Below are positions 24,609 to 33,737 of a DNA stretch of 64,000 nucleotides, one piece after another. The stretch is taken from contig NZ_FTOL01000001.1 of assembly GCF_900156735.1 (NCBI RefSeq), forward strand, positions 682,001 through 746,000, written 5' to 3'. Within the stretch, counting starts at the first letter, position 1, and every line of letters starts with the position of its first letter. The position numbers and the translations under genes are program-made. The notes under the pieces were generated by a model. That model had not been told where the DNA came from and made no database searches. It saw nothing but the letters and a program-made list of their open reading frames with translations. The stretch is from Chryseobacterium ureilyticum. GTDB taxonomy: Bacteria > Bacteroidota > Bacteroidia > Flavobacteriales > Weeksellaceae.

Positions 24609-24980
24609 ATGAAACTAGGAGCATTTTCAATCAGTTTAAGTGTAAAAGACCTTCAGAAGTCTAAGGATTTTTATGAAAAATTAGGCTTCACTACTATGGC
24701 AGGAGGTACAGAGCAAAATTATCTGATTATGAAAAACGGATCTACTTTGATCGGGTTATTTCAGGCAATGTTTGATGGTAATATGCTTACATTCAATCCT
24801 GGGTGGGACGAAAATGCACAAAACCTTGAATCTTTTGATGATGTCCGAGAGATCCAGAAACGTTTAAAAGAAGGAGGAATAGAAATTGAAAAAGAAGCTG
24901 ATGAAACCACTTCAGGACCGGAACACATCTATCTGAAGGATCCTGACGGGAATATGATTCTGATTGATCAACACAGGTAG
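24609..24980 (+). CDS. VOC family (glyoxalase-like) protein
   Basis: A 123-residue single vicinal-oxygen-chelate domain: the strand-helix opening FSISLSVKDLQKSKDFYEKLGF, NYLIMKNGSTLIGLF, and the closing GPEHIYLKDPDGNMILIDQ with a Glu/Asp-rich metal-ligand end. Members are metal-dependent isomerases, dioxygenases or resistance proteins. Substrate unknown. A second VOC gene follows after 67 bp. Confidence 0.88.
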   Translation: MKLGAFSISLSVKDLQKSKDFYEKLGFTTMAGGTEQNYLIMKNGSTLIGLFQAMFDGNMLTFNPGWDENAQNLESFDDVREIQKRLKEGGIEIEKEADETTSGPEHIYLKDPDGNMILIDQHR

Positions 24981-25047
24981 TACTAAGATACAGTTGAAGT
25001 TACCATCTTTTAAAAACTAATTAAAACTTAACTAATAAAAAACAATC

Positions 25048-25497
25048 ATGGCATCAGTAAACGTTTATTTAACATTCAATGGAAACTGTAGAGAAGCATT
25101 TGATTTCTATAAATCAGTTTTCGGAGGAGAATATCCTTATATCGGAACTTTCGGAGAAATGCCTCCCATGGAAGGAAAAGAAACTCCTGAGGAAGATAAA
25201 GACAAAATCATGCACGTTACCCTTCCGATTTCCAAAGAAACGGTTTTAATGGGAAGCGATACAGGTGGAGAATGGGCTTCTAATTTTAAAGCAGGAAACA
25301 ATTTCTCTATTTCCATCAATGCAGAATCTAAAGAAGAAGCAGACAAACTTTTCAATGGTCTTTCTTCTGGAGGACAGATTACCATGCCAATGGCTGATAC
25401 ATTTTGGGGAGCGTATTTCGGAATGTTTACCGATAAATTCGGGATCAACTGGATGGTAAATTATGATGATCCGGCTAAAATGCAGCAACACCCGTAA
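25048..25497 (+). CDS. PhnB-like VOC family protein
   Basis: A 149-residue protein of the PhnB/DUF899-like VOC branch: VYLTFNGNCREAFDFYKSVFGG at the start, a middle MHVTLPISKETVLMGSD, and DTFWGAYFGMFTDKFGINWMVN at the end, all typical of this group. Such proteins are often labelled 3-demethylubiquinone methyltransferase-like, but no methyltransferase motif is present. It has its own terminator. Confidence 0.88.
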   Translation: MASVNVYLTFNGNCREAFDFYKSVFGGEYPYIGTFGEMPPMEGKETPEEDKDKIMHVTLPISKETVLMGSDTGGEWASNFKAGNNFSISINAESKEEADKLFNGLSSGGQITMPMADTFWGAYFGMFTDKFGINWMVNYDDPAKMQQHP

Positions 25498-25523
25498 GAT
25501 AATATAGATAAAACTATAAATGC

Positions 25524-25556
25524 AAACCGACAGTACAACCTGTCGGTTTTATTTTT
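25524..25556 (+). terminator. Rho-independent terminator
   Basis: AAACCGACAG pairs with CTGTCGGTTT around a six-base loop, followed by a T-rich tail. Confidence 0.88.
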
Positions 25557-25622
25557 AATTTTGAGTAAAAAGAAGGAGATTATTTAGTGATTTCAGCGTA
25601 AAGTATTGAGGTGAAAATTATG

Positions 25623-25654
25623 TTTGCTATTATTGATTTAAAATATTAATTTTG
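25623..25654 (+). promoter_or_regulatory. Promoter of DUF2490 gene
   Basis: TTTG at 25623-25626 is followed after 20 bp by TAATTTTG at 25647-25654, a full match to the Bacteroidota promoter pattern, 33 bp before the chosen ATG. Confidence 0.6.
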
Positions 25655-25686
25655 TTAAAAACGATAGATAATAGTAATTGATAAAC

Positions 25687-26364
25687 ATGAAAAAGATTTT
25701 TACGAAGTTGGCATTCACGGTATTGGGCTTGGGATCCGTTTTTACATTTGCACAGAAAAGTGATCTGGGTGCCTGGTATATGTATTTTGGGAATAATAAG
25801 ATCAGTAAAAAACTGAACTGGCATAATGAGATTCAGTACCGAAACTTTGATGCGGTGGGAGACCTTGAACAGCTTTTGATTCGTACAGGGGTAGGATATG
25901 ATTTAACGGAAAACAATAATAATGTATTGTTGGGTTACGGATTTATTCTCAGCCAGCCTTATGTAAACGGAGAAAAAAAGGAAAATATAGAGCACCGAAT
26001 TTTCCAGCAGTTTATTACCAAACAGAAGTTTGGACGTTTTAATCTTCAGCATCGCTATCGTTTGGAAGAACGTTTTTTAGAGGACGATTTCAGGATGAGG
26101 TTCCGTTATATGTTAGGATTTAATATCCCGATTACCCAAAAGGAAATGCTGCCGAAAACACTGTATGCATCCGTTTATAATGAGATTTTCCTGCATTTTG
26201 ACAGTCCGGTCTTCGATAGAAACAGGGTATATGGTGCTTTAGGATATGTCATTAATAAAAATATGAGAATTGAAGCAGGGTATATGAACCAGATTCAGGA
26301 AAACAGAAACAGAGGACAGATTCAGATTGGTTTTTATAACAATATTCCGTTTACCAAAAACTAA
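25687..26364 (+). CDS. DUF2490 family outer membrane beta-barrel protein
   Basis: A 225-residue protein with a signal peptide (LAFTVLGLGSVFTFAQ) and alternating strands with aromatic belts (GAWYMYFGNNKISKKLNWHNEIQYRNF), ending in a Phe/Tyr-rich strand, typical of DUF2490 outer membrane barrels. ATG 25687 is preferred to the in-frame TTG three codons earlier because it gives a standard signal peptide. Function unknown. It is followed by the bestrophin gene after 69 bp. Confidence 0.85.
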   Translation: MKKIFTKLAFTVLGLGSVFTFAQKSDLGAWYMYFGNNKISKKLNWHNEIQYRNFDAVGDLEQLLIRTGVGYDLTENNNNVLLGYGFILSQPYVNGEKKENIEHRIFQQFITKQKFGRFNLQHRYRLEERFLEDDFRMRFRYMLGFNIPITQKEMLPKTLYASVYNEIFLHFDSPVFDRNRVYGALGYVINKNMRIEAGYMNQIQENRNRGQIQIGFYNNIPFTKN

Positions 26365-26433
26365 TATTGACACTCCTTGCTGAATGCGATCTGATGAAAA
26401 AACATTAAATTATTAACACAAAAAACAACACAT

Positions 26434-27438
26434 ATGCATTCAGGAAAAAGATTTGGCGCGCGTGAATTTATCAATTGGACACGTCGCAGTATTTACGCCT
26501 TAATTGTATTGGCAGCCATTCCTACCATTCTATATTTTCTGGGATGGAAATTCCTTTCTGTGCCTTGGCAGCCCATTGCAATTATGGGAACCGCCGTTGC
26601 CTTTATTGTAGGATTTAAAAACAATGCGAGCTACAGCAGGCTTTGGGAAGCAAGACAGATTTATGGCGCGATCATCAATGACAGTCGTAGTTTTGGATAT
26701 ATTCTAAGAGATTCTCTTACTTCAAAAGATCCGAATAAAGTAAAAGAAATGTTTCTCCGTCATTATGCATGGCTTACGGCTTTGCGATTTCAACTTAGAG
26801 AACCGAGAGTCTGGGAAAATACAGGAACAGCACAGTTTGATGAATATGCCAAAAAATATGAAATCCCGGAAAGGGTTACAAAACTGGATTACGAACTGAA
26901 AAATTACCTTTCAGAAACAGAACTTCAGTATATTTTAAGTAAAAAGAACAGAGCTACCCAATTGATGGCAAGTCAAAGTAAAGAATTATCTGAAGCTTAT
27001 GAAAAAGGAGAGATCAATGATTTTCAATGGACGCAAATCAACCAGCAATTGGTGAAATTCACAGACAGTCAGGGGAAAGCTGAGCGAATCAAGAATTTTC
27101 CTTATCCAAGAAACTTTTCTTCCATTACGACTTATCTTTTATTATTATTCATTGTATTTGTTCCTTTCGGACTATTAAAAGAATTTGATAAACTGGGAGA
27201 AGGTTCCGCAGTAGAAGGCTTAACAATTTGGTTTAATATTCCCTTTTCACTATTGGTTACATGGTGCTTTCATACCTTGGATAGCGTAGGAGAGGCATCT
27301 GTAAACCCTTTCGAGGGAAGTGCCAATGATGTTCCTATCACTCAGATCAGCCGTACCATAGAAATTGATATGAGAGATATGCTGGATGAAACCGATCTTC
27401 CGCCAGCCATTACTCCGAAGAATAATATTGTACTTTAA
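26434..27438 (+). CDS. Bestrophin family ion channel protein
   Basis: A 334-residue protein of the bacterial bestrophin (UPF0187) family. The N-terminal pair of membrane spans (SIYALIVLAAIPTILYFLGW and the GFKNNASYSRLWEARQ segment with the conserved RxWE-like motif) is followed by a long cytoplasmic helical part and a second membrane pair (TTYLLLLFIVFVPFGLL, IWFNIPFSLLVTWCF). NPFEGSANDVPI is the conserved C-terminal acidic segment. Family members are pentameric anion or cation channels. It sits before a Na+/H+ antiporter, so both may serve ion balance. Confidence 0.92.
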   Translation: MHSGKRFGAREFINWTRRSIYALIVLAAIPTILYFLGWKFLSVPWQPIAIMGTAVAFIVGFKNNASYSRLWEARQIYGAIINDSRSFGYILRDSLTSKDPNKVKEMFLRHYAWLTALRFQLREPRVWENTGTAQFDEYAKKYEIPERVTKLDYELKNYLSETELQYILSKKNRATQLMASQSKELSEAYEKGEINDFQWTQINQQLVKFTDSQGKAERIKNFPYPRNFSSITTYLLLLFIVFVPFGLLKEFDKLGEGSAVEGLTIWFNIPFSLLVTWCFHTLDSVGEASVNPFEGSANDVPITQISRTIEIDMRDMLDETDLPPAITPKNNIVL

Positions 27439-27541
27439 TACAATCTAGGTCAGATAAAAAAACTATACAGTTTGAACAAAAATCAAATAAATCCTTGTTT
27501 AAACTTCAACAAAAAATAATACTTAAAAAAACTACATCAAA

Positions 27542-29152
27542 ATGATTCACAGCTATGTTATAATATCCATTGTAGTCTTACTGTCTGTAATGATATTAGT
27601 AATGATTGGGCAGAAACTAAAGGTGGCTTATCCTATTTTCCTTGTGATCGCAGGGTTGCTGATAAGCTTCATTCCCGGAATGCCTCGTGTAGAAATAGAA
27701 CCCGATCTTGTTTTCCTTATTTTTCTTCCGCCTATTCTTTTTGAAGCCGCATGGTTTACCTCATGGCAGGATTTTCACAAATGGAGAAAACAGATCTTTT
27801 CCATGGCATTTGGGCTGGTGTTTTTAACGTCAATTGTTGTTGCATATCTTTCATCATCTATTATTCCGGGGCTTACAGTGGCAATGGGATTCTTGTTAGG
27901 AGGTGTAAATTCTCCACCAGATGCGGTAGCAGCCACTTCGGTACTAAAACATATGAAGATCCCCAAAAAGATTACCAATATTCTGGAAGGAGAAAGCTTG
28001 ATCAATGATGCATCCAGTTTAATTGTGTTCAAATTTGCTTTGGCAGCCGTTATTTCAGGTCAGTTTATTTGGAGAGATGCCGTTCAGGATTTCTTTACCA
28101 TGGCGATTGGTGGAATTGCTGTAGGAGTGGCTGTAGGCTTTGCTTTTGGAGCATTGCTGAGGATTATTCCTACAAACTCAAATATTGATACGGTTATCAC
28201 GTTGATCGTTCCTTACATCATGTACGTCGGCGCGGAACATTTTCACTTCTCAGGAGTATTGGCAGTAGTTGCGGGAGGATTGTTGATGTCTTATAACTCG
28301 CACTGCTACTTAAGCCATACCTCGAGAATTCAGTCCGGAAACGTCTGGAGTGTGCTGATATTTTTGATGAATACCATTATTTTCATCCTCATCGGTCTTG
28401 AATTACCAATAGTAGTTGAAGGATTAACGGATTATACTGTTTCAGAAGGTATTTTCTATAGCGTGGTGATCGGTGGAGCAATTATCGGAACGAGAATCGT
28501 GTACAGCTATGCATTGATGTATTTTCCAAGACTTTGCTCTAAAGAATTAAGGCTAAAAGTTCCCAAACCGGATTGGAGAGAACCTTTTATCATCAGTTTT
28601 GCTGCGATGAGAGGAGTGGTTTCATTGGCGGCAGCTTTATCTATTCCCGCTTTTTTACCCAATGGAGAAGCTTTTCCGCACCGTAATATTATTTTATTCG
28701 TAACTTTTGTTATTATATTGATTACATTGGTAGGACAGGGATTATTACTTAGCCCGATCCTGAAAATGTTAAATATACAAGATGCGGGAAGCGAGTTGCC
28801 TGAAGAAAAACAGGAAGTCATCTTAATGCGTAAGTTGAAAGAAACGGCATTGCGCAAGTTGGACGATGATTTTGCAGATTTAACAGTAACAAATAGCCTG
28901 GTTCGTCATCAGAAACATAAACTGGAAAACGAAATGATGCTCATGGCAGATAAAGCTCAATGTATGGCATCCACAGGAGATTATGTCACCGCAATCAACC
29001 AAAATAAAGATGTGCTCCGCCAAGTCATCCAAGCACAGAGAAACGAACTTCACAGAATGAAAAGGGAGAAAATATTTGATGATCATGTGATGAGAACCAT
29101 CGAAATGCAATTGGATTTTGATGAAGCGAAAATTACCGGCTTTTCTCACTGA
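27542..29152 (+). CDS. CPA1-type Na+/H+ antiporter
   Basis: A 536-residue monovalent cation/proton antiporter with about 12 membrane spans and a C-terminal cytoplasmic helical tail (about 425-536). Key marks are FLIFLPPILFEAAWFTSW, GGVNSPPDAVAATSVLK and the ion-site segment GESLINDASSLIVFKFAL (ND pair). It exchanges Na+ or K+ for H+ at the inner membrane. The tail resembles that of NhaP/YjcE-type antiporters. Start ATG is clear; the gene is followed by a 149-bp inverted-repeat element. Confidence 0.93.
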   Translation: MIHSYVIISIVVLLSVMILVMIGQKLKVAYPIFLVIAGLLISFIPGMPRVEIEPDLVFLIFLPPILFEAAWFTSWQDFHKWRKQIFSMAFGLVFLTSIVVAYLSSSIIPGLTVAMGFLLGGVNSPPDAVAATSVLKHMKIPKKITNILEGESLINDASSLIVFKFALAAVISGQFIWRDAVQDFFTMAIGGIAVGVAVGFAFGALLRIIPTNSNIDTVITLIVPYIMYVGAEHFHFSGVLAVVAGGLLMSYNSHCYLSHTSRIQSGNVWSVLIFLMNTIIFILIGLELPIVVEGLTDYTVSEGIFYSVVIGGAIIGTRIVYSYALMYFPRLCSKELRLKVPKPDWREPFIISFAAMRGVVSLAAALSIPAFLPNGEAFPHRNIILFVTFVIILITLVGQGLLLSPILKMLNIQDAGSELPEEKQEVILMRKLKETALRKLDDDFADLTVTNSLVRHQKHKLENEMMLMADKAQCMASTGDYVTAINQNKDVLRQVIQAQRNELHRMKREKIFDDHVMRTIEMQLDFDEAKITGFSH

Positions 29153-29174
29153 TAATATTTGAAGCGATAAACTG

Positions 29175-29323
29175 CAAAAGTCACAAAAGGATTTAAGCTA
29201 AGTTTAAAATTAAAGTTAACACAAAGTGAAAATCTACAAATTTTCAAACTTAAGTGCTCTTTACAACTGTAAGATGATTAACTTTAAAACAACTTAAGTA
29301 CTAAAATTCTTTTGTGACTTTTG
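29175..29323. repeat. MITE-like element with long terminal inverted repeats
   Basis: The left end (29175-29219) and the inverted right end (29278-29323) share 15 identical outer bases, CAAAAGTCACAAAAG, and then a further 30 or so bases at clearly above-chance identity ending in AAAGTTAA. The 58 bp between the arms hold no gene. The outer flanks (AAC on each side) suggest the repeat may reach 3-5 bp further with mismatches. The element nearly fills the gap between the antiporter and SRPBCC genes. Its size and ends suit a non-autonomous mobile element or dispersed structured repeat. Confidence 0.7.
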
Positions 29324-29359
29324 TTGTTAAAAATAGTAGTTCATTCAAACTTTAATAAT

Positions 29360-29791
29360 ATGGATACACCCATTATTGTTCAATACAAGATCAATGCTCC
29401 TGTTGAAAAAATATGGAAAGCATTAACAGATAAAAATGAAATGAAGTCCTGGTATTTTAATATCGAAGACTTTGAACCAATAGTAGGGAAGATATTTAAT
29501 TTCTATGAACCTGGTGACGAAAGTAAATATCATCATCAAGGTGAAATTCTGGAAATTATTCCCAATCAAAAATTAAAACATTCCTGGGCGTATCCTGATT
29601 TTTCAGCCCTGAAAACCACAGTTATCTGGGAATTACAACCGGATGATCAAGGAACTTTGGTGAAGCTAACCCATGAAGGAATTGAGAACTTTAAAGATTT
29701 GGGAGACGGCTTTTCAAGAGTAAATTTTACAGCAGGTTGGAATGCTATTATAGGACAAAGTTTAAAAGAATACGTAGAAAATAAACCATGA
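29360..29791 (+). CDS. SRPBCC/START-like (AHSA1) domain protein
   Basis: A 143-residue single-domain protein of the AHSA1 type: IIVQYKINAPVEKIWKALTDKNEMKSWYF at the start, a central strand block and a C-terminal helix GWNAIIGQSLKEYVE. These folds bind hydrophobic ligands or act as activators. ATG 29360 is chosen since the longer frame would start inside the inverted-repeat element. Its stop overlaps the start of the GNAT gene by 4 bp (ATGA), so the two are coupled. Confidence 0.88.
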   Translation: MDTPIIVQYKINAPVEKIWKALTDKNEMKSWYFNIEDFEPIVGKIFNFYEPGDESKYHHQGEILEIIPNQKLKHSWAYPDFSALKTTVIWELQPDDQGTLVKLTHEGIENFKDLGDGFSRVNFTAGWNAIIGQSLKEYVENKP

Positions 29792-30297
29792 TAGAGTTAC
29801 AGTTATTTACCATCGATGACGTTCCAGCGTTGATTTCAAATATAAAAGATGAAAGATCACTACTTCAATTCGCTGGTCCCATGTATCACTTCCCTTTGAC
29901 GACAGATCAGCTTCAAGGAGATTTGTCTGATGAAAACAGAACCTTATTCAAAATTATAGATCTGGAGAATCAGAATGTTATAGGTCATGCCCAGATATTT
30001 TTAAAAGAAGACACTTTTCTGCTGGGAAGAATATTAATCTGGGATGCAAACAACAGAGGGAAAGGCTATGGTAAAAAAGTAATGCAGGAACTTCTGAAAT
30101 ACGGTTTCAGCCATTATAGCAGACAACTTGCCGAACTAAATGTCTACGATTGGAATACCGGAGCCATTGAATGCTACAAAAAAGTTGGTTTCACTATTGA
30201 TCCGGATGTTAGAAAAGAAGCAAAAATTGATGATGAAACGTGGATTTCAATCAATATGAAGATTGATAAAACAACTTTTGAATTACAGGAAGCATGA
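29788..30297 (+). CDS. GNAT family N-acetyltransferase
   Basis: A 169-residue GNAT acetyltransferase. The acetyl-CoA binding loop is NNRGKGYGKKVMQELL (about residues 90-105, RGxGxG form), with the fourth strand LAELNVYDWNTGAIECYKKVGF following. Substrate unknown, resembling RimJ/RimL-type members. It is translationally coupled to the SRPBCC gene. Confidence 0.9.
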   Translation: MIELQLFTIDDVPALISNIKDERSLLQFAGPMYHFPLTTDQLQGDLSDENRTLFKIIDLENQNVIGHAQIFLKEDTFLLGRILIWDANNRGKGYGKKVMQELLKYGFSHYSRQLAELNVYDWNTGAIECYKKVGFTIDPDVRKEAKIDDETWISINMKIDKTTFELQEA

Positions 30298-30413
30298 TTA
30301 ATTTACCAGACTTTGTTCCATGTTTTAGATTCATTTTGAATGGAAAGTGAGACGGTTTTAGATCTGTAACAATAATGCTTATATCCTACAATTTGGCGAA
30401 CCTGTGGATAATG

Positions 30414-30445
30414 TTGGTATTACGGAATAAAATTTGCTATTTTTG
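30414..30445 (+). promoter_or_regulatory. Promoter of glutaminyl cyclase gene
   Basis: TTG at 30414-30416 and TATTTTTG at 30438-30445 are 21 bp apart, matching the Bacteroidota consensus, 20 bp before the ATG. Confidence 0.6.
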
Positions 30446-30465
30446 GGGAAATATTTAGAATATCA

Positions 30466-31488
30466 ATGAAAAAAAGTATAATAGCGGGTTTCGCAGCGAT
30501 TTTATTATTGGCATCTTGTAATAAGGATAAAGAGATTCTTGATACATTGAATAACTATAATAATTCAATGGAAGCAAAAGGATATCATTTTGGTGATAAG
30601 CTACAGCTTCCGAAAGAGGTGACTGAAAATGCAGAAAGCGTAACCATTAGCTTTGGAGATAAAGAAACTACCAATTTGACGATTGATCCTAAGTTTTTTA
30701 CATTGGGAGATAATGCCGTTACATTTAATATCAAAACCAAAGGCGGAGAAGTATTGAATCAGGATGCAACGATCAATGTATTTGCAAAAAATCCTGAAAA
30801 GAACCTAGCCTACGAAATTATCGCAGAATATCCTCACGATCCAAAAAACTTTGTACAGGGATTCCAGATTGAAGGAAATACCATTTATGAAAGTGACGGA
30901 CAGAACGGTTCTTCTCAGATTTTAAAATATACACTAGGAACTACAACACCACTCGCTTCTACAAAACAAGCTCAGGAAGACTTTTCTGAAGGAAGTACGA
31001 TTGTGGGAGATAAAGTATATCAGCTGACTTGGCAAAGCAAGAAAGGTTATGTTTATGATAAAAATTCATTAAAACTTCTTTCTGAATTTGCTTATCCAAA
31101 TGTATTTGGTGAAGGTTGGGGACTTACTTATGATGGTAAAAGCTTAATCGCATCAGACGGAAGTAAACTTTTGTATTTCCTTGATGTGAATGATCCTTCA
31201 AAGCTGATCAAATATATTGCTGTGGCAGGAAGCTCTCAGGCATATGACCAATTAAATGAACTGGAATATCACAAAGGTTTTGTATATGCCAATGTTTGGC
31301 AAAAACCAATTATTCTAAAGATCAATCCGGAAACTGGTGAAGTAGTAGGAACATTCGATTTCACAGAAATTGCAAAACAAAATACAAAAGGAAGCGATGA
31401 TGTATTGAACGGAATTGCTTTCAAAGGTGATAATATGCTGGTAACAGGTAAGAACTGGTCGAAGATTTATGAAGTTGTTATCAAATAA
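30466..31488 (+). CDS. Glutaminyl-peptide cyclotransferase lipoprotein
   Basis: A 340-residue protein with a lipoprotein signal (FAAILLLASC, lipid Cys about 18), a short Ig-like N-terminal part, then a five-bladed propeller of the plant/bacterial glutaminyl cyclase type (PF05096). Marks are FVQGFQIEGNTIYESDGQNG, FGEGWGLTYDGKSLIASDGS and LNELEYHKGFVYANVW. It converts N-terminal Gln of exported proteins to pyroglutamate, which suits a cell that secretes many proteins. Confidence 0.9.
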   Translation: MKKSIIAGFAAILLLASCNKDKEILDTLNNYNNSMEAKGYHFGDKLQLPKEVTENAESVTISFGDKETTNLTIDPKFFTLGDNAVTFNIKTKGGEVLNQDATINVFAKNPEKNLAYEIIAEYPHDPKNFVQGFQIEGNTIYESDGQNGSSQILKYTLGTTTPLASTKQAQEDFSEGSTIVGDKVYQLTWQSKKGYVYDKNSLKLLSEFAYPNVFGEGWGLTYDGKSLIASDGSKLLYFLDVNDPSKLIKYIAVAGSSQAYDQLNELEYHKGFVYANVWQKPIILKINPETGEVVGTFDFTEIAKQNTKGSDDVLNGIAFKGDNMLVTGKNWSKIYEVVIK

Positions 31489-31578
31489 TAAAAGTTTGAT
31501 AACAATTTCTAACTGAATAAAATAAAGTATGTATATTGGTAGCGTTCCACAAGGAGCGCTATCTTAGTAAAAAGAATT

Positions 31579-32544
31579 TTGAGATTAATCTATCTGATAT
31601 GCATTTTCATTTTCTGTTCTTCCGCAGCACAGAAAGTTCTTCCTTTAGATACCTTAAAGCTGAAGGAAGCCAAAGATATGCTTGCCGACGACTACGGAAA
31701 TCTGTATATCTATAAAAATAAAGACTTCAGTTTCACGAAATATGATTCTTTAGGGAAACAGATCGGGAAAATGATGCTTACGGTTCCTTATAAAGTCCAA
31801 TCCGTGCAAAATCCATTGAATGTACCTTTATTTTCAGAAAATGCTCAGGAAATGAAATTTGTAGATCAAAATATGAATGAAATTCAGCGCATTGATTTCA
31901 AACAGAAATTTGGGTTCATAAGAATGGCATATGCTGAAGATTTACAACAGTTATGGTTATTGGATGATAGCACAAAACGTCTGATACAGTACAATTTCAG
32001 GAATGATACAACGATAAATTCGTTTCCTTTCGATGTCAGTTTTGAAGACTTTATGGATCTTTTAGTATATGAAAGTAAGGTTTACATTCTTACTAAAAAC
32101 CATATCCGGATTTATAGCCTCAAATTTGAAAAACTCTTTGAAGCTCCGGTAAATAACGGGAAACGTTTCAGAAGAGAGAACGATAATATATTAGTAATTA
32201 CCAATAATTCAATTTTAAAATATGTTCCTGAAAAAGGGATGGCAGTTCTTTTTGAAGATCTGGACGCACAAATTGTGGATAAAAACATCCTTTCTTATTT
32301 TGAAATCAACGGGAACAAACTCTATCTTTACAGTCTTGAAAAAGTAAAGAAAGCCAGGCAGCAAAAACAACTGGAAACACAGCTTGAAGCAATACAGCCA
32401 CCGACAGATAAACCTGCGGAAAGTGCTGAAGAAAAACCCAATGAAAAAGGTGAAGAAATAAAACCTCAAGACAATACATTGGAAAAGTTGATTCAGGATG
32501 CTTCCGAAGTTCAGACTGCAGGCGTAGAAAAGCTTATCAATTAA
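31579..32544 (+). CDS. Secreted protein of unknown function, TTG start
   Basis: A 321-residue protein starting at TTG, chosen because it gives a complete signal peptide (LIYLICIFIFCSSAAQ) and no in-frame ATG fits. The middle has propeller-like strand repeats (LADDYGNLYIYKNKDFSF, LWLLDDSTKRLIQYNF). The last 60 residues are low-complexity and charged, rich in Glu, Lys and Pro. I do not recognise a family. It lies 24 bp before the deoxynucleoside kinase gene, a pairing probably due to shared transcription only. Confidence 0.75.
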   Translation: MRLIYLICIFIFCSSAAQKVLPLDTLKLKEAKDMLADDYGNLYIYKNKDFSFTKYDSLGKQIGKMMLTVPYKVQSVQNPLNVPLFSENAQEMKFVDQNMNEIQRIDFKQKFGFIRMAYAEDLQQLWLLDDSTKRLIQYNFRNDTTINSFPFDVSFEDFMDLLVYESKVYILTKNHIRIYSLKFEKLFEAPVNNGKRFRRENDNILVITNNSILKYVPEKGMAVLFEDLDAQIVDKNILSYFEINGNKLYLYSLEKVKKARQQKQLETQLEAIQPPTDKPAESAEEKPNEKGEEIKPQDNTLEKLIQDASEVQTAGVEKLIN

Positions 32545-32568
32545 TCAGTAAATACAAGGAAAAAGAAT

Positions 32569-33183
32569 ATGCATATTGCAGTTACAGGAAACATTGGAGC
32601 AGGAAAAACAACTTTAACTACGATGCTTTCTAAGCATTACGGATGGGATGCACAGTTTGAAGACGTAGATCATAATCCTTATTTGGAGGATTTCTATTCA
32701 GATATGAGCAAATGGAGCTTTGCACTGCAGGTATATTTCTTGGGAAGCAGATTCCGTCAGGTAAAAGAAATCAGAGAAAGCGGTAAAAATATCATTCAGG
32801 ACCGTACCATTTATGAAGATGCACACATCTTTGCAGAAAACTTAAATGATATGAATCTCCTTTCCGACAGAGATTTCAACAACTATTCATCGGTTTTTGA
32901 TCTGATGAAATCTTTTGTATCTGCACCGGATCTTTTAATTTATCTAAAATCAGACGTTCCGAATCTTGTAAAGAAAATCTACAAAAGAGGACGTGAGTAT
33001 GAAGCTTCAATCAGTATCGAATATCTTTCAAAGCTTAATCAGAAGTATGAAAAATGGATATCCAACTACACAGAAGGAAAACTTTTAATAATTGAAGTAG
33101 ATAATCTGGATTTTGTAGAAAAACCTGAGGATTTTGGATTTATCCTTGAAAAAATAGAGACAGAATTACACGGATTGTTTTAA
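32569..33183 (+). CDS. Deoxynucleoside kinase
   Basis: A 204-residue kinase of the dNK/dGK family that phosphorylates deoxynucleosides in the salvage pathway. P-loop GNIGAGKT is at residues 7-14, the base-binding Glu region at EDVDHNPYLEDFY, and the ERS-like motif reads DRTIYEDAHIF (Asp-Arg at about 82-83). The C-terminal lid KIYKRGREYEASI is also present. Length normal. Confidence 0.93.
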   Translation: MHIAVTGNIGAGKTTLTTMLSKHYGWDAQFEDVDHNPYLEDFYSDMSKWSFALQVYFLGSRFRQVKEIRESGKNIIQDRTIYEDAHIFAENLNDMNLLSDRDFNNYSSVFDLMKSFVSAPDLLIYLKSDVPNLVKKIYKRGREYEASISIEYLSKLNQKYEKWISNYTEGKLLIIEVDNLDFVEKPEDFGFILEKIETELHGLF

Positions 33184-33228
33184 CAAATTTTTATCAGAAT
33201 ATTAAGAGAACATCCATTAGATTCTTGT

Positions 33229-33236
33229 TAAATTTG
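33229..33236 (+). promoter_or_regulatory. Candidate -7 box upstream of ArsC-like gene
   Basis: TAAATTTG fits TAnnTTTG, 36 bp before the ATG at 33273. No -33 TTG is obvious. Confidence 0.35.
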
Positions 33237-33272
33237 TTATTGGACGAGTTTAATTTTTTAAAATAAATAGAA

Positions 33273-33623
33273 ATGTTAGTCAAGGTTTTACATAACGGAA
33301 GCTGTTCCAAATCAAATGCTGTATTGGAGTATCTTGATGAAAACGGAGTGTCTTTTGAGATTATCAATATCATTGAAGATCCATTGAGTGTTTTGGAAAT
33401 TAAAACGGTATTGAAGAAATTGAATCAGAGTGTTTTCCATATCATTCGTAAAACGGATAAACTATATATGGAAAATTATGCAGATAAAAATTATTCTGAA
33501 GAAGAGTGGATCAAAATTCTGTCTGAAAATCCATCATTGATCCAGCGACCAATATTGGTGAAAGGTTCGGTAGCAATGTTGGGAAGACCTATCGAAAATG
33601 TAAAGTTCTTTATTGAGAAATAA
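33273..33623 (+). CDS. ArsC/Spx-like thioredoxin-fold protein
   Basis: A 116-residue ArsC-family protein. HNGSCSKSNAVLEYLDENG holds the catalytic-type Cys11, and the closing RPILVKGSVAMLGRPIENV carries the conserved Arg-Pro and Arg. The family includes glutaredoxin-dependent arsenate reductases and proteins of unrelated or unknown function (YffB). No arsenic resistance genes lie nearby, so an arsenate role is uncertain. Confidence 0.85.
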   Translation: MLVKVLHNGSCSKSNAVLEYLDENGVSFEIINIIEDPLSVLEIKTVLKKLNQSVFHIIRKTDKLYMENYADKNYSEEEWIKILSENPSLIQRPILVKGSVAMLGRPIENVKFFIEK

Positions 33624-33635
33624 TAAATACATATA

Positions 33636-33677
33636 AAAACCGGCTGTTTCGTCTAGAAGCAGCCGGTTTTGTTTTTT
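33636..33677 (+). terminator. Rho-independent terminator
   Basis: AAAACCGGCTG pairs with CAGCCGGTTTT, then GTTTTTT. It ends the ArsC-like gene. Confidence 0.88.
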
Positions 33678-33702
33678 ATAAGGAGCCATTGTGTTTAAAA
33701 AT

Positions 33703-33728
33703 AAAAAAGACTGCCAAATCTGACAGTC
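33703..33728 (-). terminator. Terminator of DUF493 gene (minus strand)
   Basis: On the minus strand GACTGTC and GGCAGTC pair (one G-T) around a short loop and are followed by six T residues, 10 bp after the DUF493 stop. Confidence 0.75.
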
Positions 33729-33737
33729 CTTAATGTT

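Noticed and set aside
29321..29359. Upstream start for the SRPBCC protein
   Set aside because: It lies in the inverted-repeat element and adds residues unlike the family N-terminus.
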